From the NCBI GenBank assembly GCA_963926475.1, contig CAWUXE010000012.1:1-64000 (forward strand): 64,000 nucleotides of DNA, in the 5' to 3' direction. Origin of the DNA: UBA2040 sp002384725. GTDB taxonomy: Bacteria; Bacteroidota; Bacteroidia; Flavobacteriales_D; Crocinitomicaceae. The notes beneath the pieces are model-generated. The model searched no databases. It was not told where the DNA came from and saw nothing but the letters and a program-made list of their open reading frames with translations. Positions 58,347 through 64,000 of the stretch are shown in pieces. Made by a program: the position numbers and the translations under genes. The stretch's first letter is position 1. Each line of letters begins with the position of its first letter.

Positions 58347-58754
58347 ATGAAAAGTGTCCATTTGGTTTCGCATATTGTTTTAATTATACTAGCATGTGGG
58401 TGTAAAAAAGTTGAACCGGACTATCGTGAAGATTATTTGGGAACTTACAATTTTTACTTTTATCAAGAATTATATGTCATGAATAATGGTGGAAATGCAA
58501 CTTTAACATTAGTTGATACGAGTTATGTTGGGAACGTCTCACTTTCGGGAACCGATGGTTTGACTGTCGATTGGCACAACGGTTCTTCCGTTAATTATAC
58601 GGTTGATTCTTTGGGTACTATGACTTATTGTCTACAATATGTTACCGCCGGCACTATCAACAATCATGAAATGACATTGAACTATTATCCGAATAACTGT
58701 CCAGGAACTCCAAATGGTGCAGTGTTTCACACCAAATTGATAGGATGCAAATAA
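58347..58754 (+). CDS. Small hypothetical lipoprotein, 135 aa
   Basis: Signal peptide ending in a lipobox-like cysteine pair (HIVLIILACGCKKVE). The body is a small beta-rich domain (YLGTYNFYFYQELYVMNN; GTDGLTVDWHNGSSVNYTV) of a type common in Bacteroidota lipoproteins, unrecognised. Its stop lies six bases before the stop of the large convergent T9SS protein. Confidence 0.75.
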   Translation: MKSVHLVSHIVLIILACGCKKVEPDYREDYLGTYNFYFYQELYVMNNGGNATLTLVDTSYVGNVSLSGTDGLTVDWHNGSSVNYTVDSLGTMTYCLQYVTAGTINNHEMTLNYYPNNCPGTPNGAVFHTKLIGCK

Positions 58755-58760
58755 TTTCGC

Positions 58761-61619
58761 TTACTCAATCACCATCTTCTTCACCACATTTGTTCCTTTC
58801 GATTGAACCAGAATGAAATAGTTTCCTTTTCTCAAGGCTACTTCAACCTCAATTTTATTTTGGTTTTCGTAGGACTTTTCCCACACTTTTTTCCCGTCCA
58901 AAGAAAGAATACTAACGAGAACATTCGCTTCTTTTTCATCTAACTCAACGGTAAATTGACCAGAGTTTGGATTTGGAAATAAAATGACATCTTTCTTTGT
59001 TAAATCAGCCAAACTTGCTTCCACATTGTAACGAATGGTGTACATGAATTTATAGGTTTCTGAAGTGTCTCCATTTGCGCCCACTGCAAAAACTTTGAAA
59101 TACATTTTTGTCCCTTCTGGAAAATCGGGCAAAGGAGAATCACTTACCCACGTGCTGTCGATAGTATTGGTCATTTCAATGACATTCCCAAAAACAGGGG
59201 AGTTTATTGACCATTCTACATAGGCATCGCTTAAAGATCCAGCATACGAAATTCGAGAAGTGACGTATTGATCGACATCTTCTTTTGGTTCATCAAAAGT
59301 AGGGGGATTGTTAATCTCCGTAGTCATAATCGCAGGAAAATCAATGCGGTCTTTCAAGGTATATTCCCACATTCCTCTACCCCAAGTTGCTGCTCGAAGT
59401 GTATTTGAACCGTAGTTGATTTCCATTTCTCGAACCGAAACATTAGGAAATCCGGGGTTGTATAAACTCCACGTATTTCCCAAAGAAGGCATTACATAGA
59501 CCCCAATTTCAGCACCTAAATAAATGTTCGCATCGTTTGAATGATCAATAACCACTGAGCGTAAAGGCATGTCTCCTAAATTGTAGGTAATGTTCGTCCA
59601 GGTTTGGCCTCCATCGTTGGTTCTGTATACCTTTTGTCCATCGTTTTGATATTTGTCATACACGACCAATATTACGCTATCGTTTTTAGGATCAAAGGCA
59701 AAATCGGTTGGTGTTGCACCGGGCAGCCCAGCCGCGACGCTATAAAAAGTGTTACCTCCATCATCTGATTTTTGCACATTTCCATTTCGGGAAAGAATCA
59801 TAATATCTGGATTGTTTTCCGCAATCGCCATGCGCTGGATCACCGCTCCACTGAAGGGAGTGCCTCTTTCTTCCCAGTTCTCACCAAAATCTTCCGAAAA
59901 CCACACTTCGTCGCTAAAGTGATAGACCTCCATTTGATTGTTCGGATTGTACACCAAAGGAGCAACCCAATCTCCCTCGCCAGATCCAGATTGATTGTTA
60001 GGCGTAACACCAGACTGCGTGAAGCCGCGATTAAAGGTTCTTCTTCGACCCCCATACTGAAAGCTACCGATCATCCAGTCAGGATTCAAAGGGTGAATAA
60101 TCGCTTCCATTCCGTCGGCTCCATAAAACTCAACCCAACCGGTTTCACCCAAAATGCTCGTGCCATTATCTTGCGAACCAATCATCGAACAAAAGTGGTT
60201 CGATTGGCTAATACCTAATGTATAGTTTTCTCGAATAGGCACACCATTGCTTAGGATTTGCCAAGTCGTTCCGTCGTCGATGCTTTTGCTTAAATATCCG
60301 TCAGTTGCAATATAAAGCACACCATTAACAGATGCGGCGGCTCTTAAATCGGCATGGACGTACACATCAGTTTGCGAAAAATTATCGCTTAATGAACCTC
60401 CGCCATGTGCTCCATTTCCAAGCGACCAAAATCCAGATTGATTAAAAGTTTGTCCTCCATCGATGGAAGTAAAAGGGTCTATTGAACCAAGAACCATCAC
60501 AGAAGTATCCGTGTCACTTACCACATAAGCGCCTCTACCTTCACCTGGATTGCTCACAAAAGAAAAATTGGCTCCTTGATCTAACGATTTCCAAACCCCA
60601 TTGTTGGATTGGAAAAACAAACAATCTGGACAAGCGGCGCTTGCGGAAATCAATGCAGTTTGATTACTATTTGCCGCAATATCATTGGTGAAATTCCAAG
60701 TCAAACCGGCATCATTTGATATATACACTTTGTTTCGGTTTCCATTTGCACTCCGAGAATCATAGGCATACATGATATTTGCATTCGTTGGATGAAACGT
60801 AAATTGACTGATTTCAGCTGGGTTGAACATTTGTGTCCAAGTTTGTAAATCATCATTAGATCGGTATAGTCCTTTGTTGGTGCCCACAAAAACCAAATTT
60901 GGTATGGTCGGGTGGTATTCTATATCATAGATTCGGAAAGTTGTCCCCAATCCGCCTTCTCCTGTATTTGTCGGATTAAAATTTGTTTCTGTCCAAGAAT
61001 CTCCACTGTTAGTGGAACGATAGATACCATGGGAATATTGATTACTAGAATTTTGAACATTAATGAGCACATGTGCGGTATTGGCAGGCTTAGCGGTAAT
61101 GGCATTTGCACCTGATGCAAACAAGGTATCTGTTGTTCCTATCCAATTTACACCACCGTCTAATGTCCGCCAGAATCCTCCACTCCGTGAACCTAAGTAT
61201 ATTCGATTGGTATTGTTTGGATCAACGAACATGTCCTCAATTCTTCCTAATCCAGCGGAGTAGTGACCCGTAATACTGTCAATAGACCATGGACCCAATT
61301 CTTTCCATCCTGCGCCAAAAATGGCTTTGGAACTCGGGTTGTTTTTTAGAAACCGGCGATACCCTGTGATTGCAAATTCTGGATCAACATTGCTTCGGTC
61401 ACCGCTCGGAGCGAATTTCGATTCATTTTCGTTTCTCCACCTTTGATATGGCTTCCATCCTGAGCCTTTTGCCTCTTTGTCGATAGTTTCAAAATAGAGA
61501 TCGGCTGCAGCGCAAACTTCATAAAAATTGTAAGAAGGGTCGTACATCATCGTTTTCCATTCTTGTGCTAAACTCGATAAGGAAAAAGTCAATAGGAAAA
61601 TGCTCAGAAAAAACTTCAT
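58761..61619 (-). CDS. BNR/Asp-box (VPS10/sortilin-like) surface protein with T9SS sorting domain
   Basis: 952 aa. Signal peptide (FFLSIFLLTFSLSSLAQ), then a long beta-propeller of sialidase-like BNR/Asp boxes (SGGFWRTLDGGVNWIG, IYRSTNSGDSWTE, VYISNDAGLTWNF, VWFSEDFGENWEE, VYRTNDGGQTWTN), the pattern found in sortilin-type and glycoside-hydrolase-like Bacteroidota exoproteins. A C-terminal T9SS type A domain follows (VILFPNPNSGQFTVEL, ending NVVKKMVIE). It is a likely secreted or surface-attached protein exported via SprA; enzymatic activity cannot be told from the repeats alone. Confidence 0.9.
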   Translation of the reverse strand: MKFFLSIFLLTFSLSSLAQEWKTMMYDPSYNFYEVCAAADLYFETIDKEAKGSGWKPYQRWRNENESKFAPSGDRSNVDPEFAITGYRRFLKNNPSSKAIFGAGWKELGPWSIDSITGHYSAGLGRIEDMFVDPNNTNRIYLGSRSGGFWRTLDGGVNWIGTTDTLFASGANAITAKPANTAHVLINVQNSSNQYSHGIYRSTNSGDSWTETNFNPTNTGEGGLGTTFRIYDIEYHPTIPNLVFVGTNKGLYRSNDDLQTWTQMFNPAEISQFTFHPTNANIMYAYDSRSANGNRNKVYISNDAGLTWNFTNDIAANSNQTALISASAACPDCLFFQSNNGVWKSLDQGANFSFVSNPGEGRGAYVVSDTDTSVMVLGSIDPFTSIDGGQTFNQSGFWSLGNGAHGGGSLSDNFSQTDVYVHADLRAAASVNGVLYIATDGYLSKSIDDGTTWQILSNGVPIRENYTLGISQSNHFCSMIGSQDNGTSILGETGWVEFYGADGMEAIIHPLNPDWMIGSFQYGGRRRTFNRGFTQSGVTPNNQSGSGEGDWVAPLVYNPNNQMEVYHFSDEVWFSEDFGENWEERGTPFSGAVIQRMAIAENNPDIMILSRNGNVQKSDDGGNTFYSVAAGLPGATPTDFAFDPKNDSVILVVYDKYQNDGQKVYRTNDGGQTWTNITYNLGDMPLRSVVIDHSNDANIYLGAEIGVYVMPSLGNTWSLYNPGFPNVSVREMEINYGSNTLRAATWGRGMWEYTLKDRIDFPAIMTTEINNPPTFDEPKEDVDQYVTSRISYAGSLSDAYVEWSINSPVFGNVIEMTNTIDSTWVSDSPLPDFPEGTKMYFKVFAVGANGDTSETYKFMYTIRYNVEASLADLTKKDVILFPNPNSGQFTVELDEKEANVLVSILSLDGKKVWEKSYENQNKIEVEVALRKGNYFILVQSKGTNVVKKMVIE

Positions 61620-61723
61620 ATATTTAATTGTATAATTGAGTGGAAAGATATGGAGAAGAAATGAAATTTCGGAATCGTTTCTGCCGTTAATAAGGAATCT
61701 TAATTGAATATAAAAAGGACCAA

Positions 61724-62170
61724 ATGCTAAATATTCGTGCGTATGAGGAAAAAGACCTCGATATAGCTATTGGTTTAATTCGTTTGAACACACCTAAATT
61801 TTTCGCGAAGCACGAAGAACAAGATTTTTATGACTTTCTGAAAAACAATATTGAATTGTATTATGTCTATGCAATAGAAAAAAAGATTATTGGTTGTGCA
61901 GGCTTAAATTTTTCTCCAGATAAGAAAAAAGCATTCTTAAGTTGGGGTATGGTTCATCCTGAATTTCAAGGGAAAGGAATTGGGAAACAAATGACAAATC
62001 ACCGACTAGAGATTCTAAAAGACATGAAGGAAGTTAAAAAAATCGCTCTTAAAACGTCTCAGTTTACAGATGGATTCTATGCGAAAAGAGGATTTAAGGA
62101 GATTAAAAGAGTCAAAGATTTTTGGGCAGAAGGCTTGGACTTGGTTGAAATGGTCTACTCCCTAGAATAA
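61724..62170 (+). CDS. GNAT family N-acetyltransferase
   Basis: 148 aa single GNAT domain. The acetyl-CoA binding motif is GMVHPEFQGKGIGKQMTNHR (about residues 76-95). Starts MLNIRAYEEKDLDIAI at an ATG. Substrate unknown. It stands alone between the BNR-repeat protein (divergent) and the DUF3108 gene. Confidence 0.85.
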   Translation: MLNIRAYEEKDLDIAIGLIRLNTPKFFAKHEEQDFYDFLKNNIELYYVYAIEKKIIGCAGLNFSPDKKKAFLSWGMVHPEFQGKGIGKQMTNHRLEILKDMKEVKKIALKTSQFTDGFYAKRGFKEIKRVKDFWAEGLDLVEMVYSLE

Positions 62171-62230
62171 AACCATTGATTTTGGCACAGCATTTGTTTT
62201 ATATTAGCAAAACAGAACAATAATAACATT

Positions 62231-63022
62231 ATGAAAAAGTTGATATATACATGTACAGCAATCATAGGATTGGGATTTTTACTGAGTAGCACTTCAGTGG
62301 ACTATCCAGAGCGCGGCAATTCATCTTTTGATGTAGGAGAAAAATTGCGTTACCGAGTAACGTATGGCTTCGTAGATGCTGGTGAGGCAGTTATGGAAGT
62401 AAAAAGCACATCTAAAAAAGGAAATGGCAGAAGTTTGTATCAAGCAATTGGAACGGGTAGAACTTTAGCTGGATTCAATGCTTTTTTCAAAGTAGATGAC
62501 ACCTATGAAACGTATTTGGACAAACAAGGTATTTTCCCGTGGTATTTCAAACGGCGAGTAGATGAAGGAGGATACATCATTAATCAAGACTATACATTCA
62601 AACACCATCAATACAAGGTGGATAATGGAGAAGGTAAAGAGTTCAAGATACCGATGGGAGTTCAAGATATGATTTCTTCATTCTATTATGCAAGAACTAT
62701 CAGAATGGAGTACATGAAAGTGGGACAGGTATTTGCTTTTCAGTGTTTCATGGATGATGAGGTTTGGCCTTTGAAAGTGAAATATGTTGGTGATGAAACG
62801 ATTCGTATCCGTAAAGGAAAATTCAAAGTACATAAATTTGTGCCGGTTGTTCAAACCGGACGTTACTTCAAGAGCGAAGAAGATGTTAGCTTCTGGGTGA
62901 CGGCAGATGACAATAAAATTCCAATTCTGGTTAAGGCAAAAATTCCTGTGGGAACAATCAAAATGCATCTGGTGGAATGGGAAAATTTAAAGAACCCATT
63001 GACGAGTAAACTATCTCAATGA
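62231..63022 (+). CDS. DUF3108 domain-containing exported protein
   Basis: 263 aa with an N-terminal hydrophobic segment (TAIIGLGFLLSSTSV) and the DUF3108 pattern in FDVGEKLRYRVTYGFVDAGE, DKQGIFPWYFKRRVDEGGY and MISSFYYARTIRMEYMKVGQ. Probably a periplasmic or outer membrane-associated lipid/LPS-related domain of unknown function. A possible -7 variant (TATATTAG, 62200-62207) lies upstream. Confidence 0.85.
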   Translation: MKKLIYTCTAIIGLGFLLSSTSVDYPERGNSSFDVGEKLRYRVTYGFVDAGEAVMEVKSTSKKGNGRSLYQAIGTGRTLAGFNAFFKVDDTYETYLDKQGIFPWYFKRRVDEGGYIINQDYTFKHHQYKVDNGEGKEFKIPMGVQDMISSFYYARTIRMEYMKVGQVFAFQCFMDDEVWPLKVKYVGDETIRIRKGKFKVHKFVPVVQTGRYFKSEEDVSFWVTADDNKIPILVKAKIPVGTIKMHLVEWENLKNPLTSKLSQ

Positions 63023-63190
63023 ATTTTGCTATCGATTAAACCGTTGTTACTTTGGCGAAAGACTCTTCGATCGTATGACTATTGCCATTATTGAAAATTA
63101 GTGGTACGATTGGGACTAGTCAAAAATTTTTCATGTAAAATGATTTTTGAATGCACTTATGGATTATTTTAGCCACCTAATTAAAACGTC

Positions 63191-63478
63191 TTGGTTCTCG
63201 AAGGATTCCAGTTGGCAGAAAAAGAAGAGGTTGCAAGTTTTCATTTCCCAGACTTAGAAGCACTTAAGAAGGGAAGTGAAATAAAGGCTTTAAATACGAC
63301 GCTGAAAAGGGCGATAGCCCAGGGAAATTTGGAACACCAAAAGGCAAGAATTTACTTTGCAGATGATCAAGAAGATAAATATGTTGAGACCGCAATTTGG
63401 GGCTTAACGGATTATGAAATCGTTTTGAAGAAGAATGTGGTAGTGCCGATTCATCGGATTGTTAAATTGGAAATATAG
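63191..63478 (+). CDS. Small cytoplasmic protein, 95 aa, unknown
   Basis: Starts at TTG 63191 or TTG 63212 because no in-frame ATG precedes the conserved part. The body (AIAQGNLEHQKARIYFAD, TAIWGLTDYEIVLKKNVVVP, IHRIVKLEI) looks like a small beta-barrel or PilZ-like domain that recurs in Bacteroidota genomes. Not recognised. The next gene starts 6 nt after it. Confidence 0.6.
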   Translation: MVLEGFQLAEKEEVASFHFPDLEALKKGSEIKALNTTLKRAIAQGNLEHQKARIYFADDQEDKYVETAIWGLTDYEIVLKKNVVVPIHRIVKLEI

Positions 63479-63484
63479 TGTAAA

Positions 63485-63769
63485 ATGGATACGAAAAAAC
63501 GTACTCTTATCAGTTATGAGAAGCTCACTCCGGAGCAACGTAAAGAATTAAACAGGTCTTTCCCGGATGGGTATACGAGTAAAATGACTGAGCTGAAAAT
63601 GCCAAGTGGTGAAGAATTCCGCACCTTAGTTTGGGAAACGGATGAAATGGTTTATTTGGTAAAATTCCACAAAACGAAAGCCCTAACCATCGATGATGAC
63701 GACGATGATTTAGACGAAATTGATAATGAATCTGGTGACGACGAAGATGACGACGACGATGAAGATTAG
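63485..63769 (+). CDS. Small protein with poly-Asp tail, 94 aa
   Basis: A conserved-looking N-terminal ~70 residues (LTPEQRKELNRSFPDGYTSK, EEFRTLVWETDEMVYLVKFH) is followed by an extremely acidic C-terminal tail (almost only Asp/Glu after residue 70). No family recognised; a nucleic-acid mimic or solubility tail is possible but unproven. It is probably co-transcribed with the preceding small gene, and its stop codon lies 1 nt from the stop of the convergent gene. Confidence 0.65.
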   Translation: MDTKKRTLISYEKLTPEQRKELNRSFPDGYTSKMTELKMPSGEEFRTLVWETDEMVYLVKFHKTKALTIDDDDDDLDEIDNESGDDEDDDDDED

Positions 63770-63770
63770 A

Positions 63771-64000
63771 CTATTTTAGTTTATAGACATTGCCATCCTT
63801 AATTTCTATCCCGTTTTGAGTTTCGAAACGAAACGTAGCAATTAAACCATCCGTACTATTGTCCTTTTTAATAGTAAGACTTCCGCTTGTTGCAGCAAGG
63901 GCCAATCCAGTTTGTCCGCTATATAATTCCGCTTTGAAGGTTTTGTCATTTTCTGTATTCGAAAGTGAATACGAACTACCTTCTTTATTGCCGAAAATTT
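63771..64000 (-). CDS. C-terminal part of a beta-rich hypothetical protein (5' beyond window)
   Basis: An open minus-strand frame from the right edge to TAG at 63771-63773 encodes about 75 residues including SSYSLSNTENDKTFKAELYS, AATSGSLTIKKDNSTDG and ATFRFETQNGIEIKDGN. The alternating strand pattern resembles small secreted lipoprotein-type domains (for example DUF6252-like), but that is only an impression. The start lies to the right of the window. Confidence 0.7.
   Translation of the reverse strand, partial: IFGNKEGSSYSLSNTENDKTFKAELYSGQTGLALAATSGSLTIKKDNSTDGLIATFRFETQNGIEIKDGNVYKLK

Noticed and set aside
1..64000. CRISPR arrays, prophage, restriction or defence islands
   Set aside because: No regularly spaced direct repeats, Cas-like, integrase, phage structural or restriction genes were seen.

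Overview
The window is AT-rich chromosomal DNA from a member of the Bacteroidota, most likely order Flavobacteriales. A Crocinitomicaceae/Fluviicola-like host is my best guess, but that finer placement is inference. The evidence is a complete sprA (gliding motility and type IX secretion), several proteins with T9SS type A C-terminal sorting domains, a TonB-dependent receptor with an N-terminal carboxypeptidase-like domain, a Bacteroidota-type LeuRS, and about a dozen exact matches to the Bacteroidota -7 promoter element TAnnTTTG in front of genes.

Layout. 1-12.7 kb (+): the end of an Omp28-like secreted protein, then maeB-ruvA-sprA-GNAT and a TIGR01777 SDR gene. 12.7-13.65 kb: tRNA-Leu(CAA) in a gene-poor stretch that holds a 150-bp element with 19-bp terminal inverted repeats resembling IS6-family ends. 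13.65-24.6 kb, mostly minus: metallophosphoesterase, AI-2E-type permease (+), truncated hemoglobin with what looks like a decayed mqo 3' end beside it, a T9SS protein with an internal 93-bp duplication, an O-antigen ligase/TPR protein, gamma-carbonic anhydrase, an AlkD-like protein, a SulP transporter-beta-carbonic anhydrase pair, and kbl. 24.7-31.9 kb (-): coaX, an outer membrane protein, a TPR protein, lptC, two small unknowns and a DUF5686 protein. 31.9-39.8 kb, mostly +: tRNA-Phe, a GIY-YIG gene, hutI, an AddB-like nuclease, a LysE-type exporter and a MORN-like repeat protein. 40-46.9 kb: purN-marC (-), then acpP-fabF-rnc, yraN and an RsuA/RluB-type pseudouridine synthase operon (+). 46.8-55.3 kb: an orphan peptide-binding lipoprotein with a TonB receptor (-), methylmalonyl-CoA epimerase, a HAD protein, and a divergent YceI/cyclase pair. 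55.4-64 kb: leuS, a large BNR-repeat T9SS protein, a GNAT, a DUF3108 protein and small unknowns.

Most of the window is core metabolism and cell-envelope biology: carbon (MaeB, carbonic anhydrases, SulP, Kbl, HutI, epimerase), lipid (AcpP, FabF), RNA and translation (Rnc, LeuRS, pseudouridine synthase) and envelope (SprA, LptC, TonB receptor, T9SS cargo). I see no CRISPR array, prophage, defence island or obvious new multi-gene system. The points most worth a second look are a pseudouridine synthase whose catalytic Asp is Glu, an AddB-like nuclease lacking its last iron-sulfur cysteine, a GIY-YIG gene abutting a tRNA and lacking the catalytic Arg, an IS6-like miniature element, a palindrome between the divergent yceI and cyclase promoters, an apparent mqo remnant, and several promoters so close to start codons that the transcripts should be nearly leaderless.
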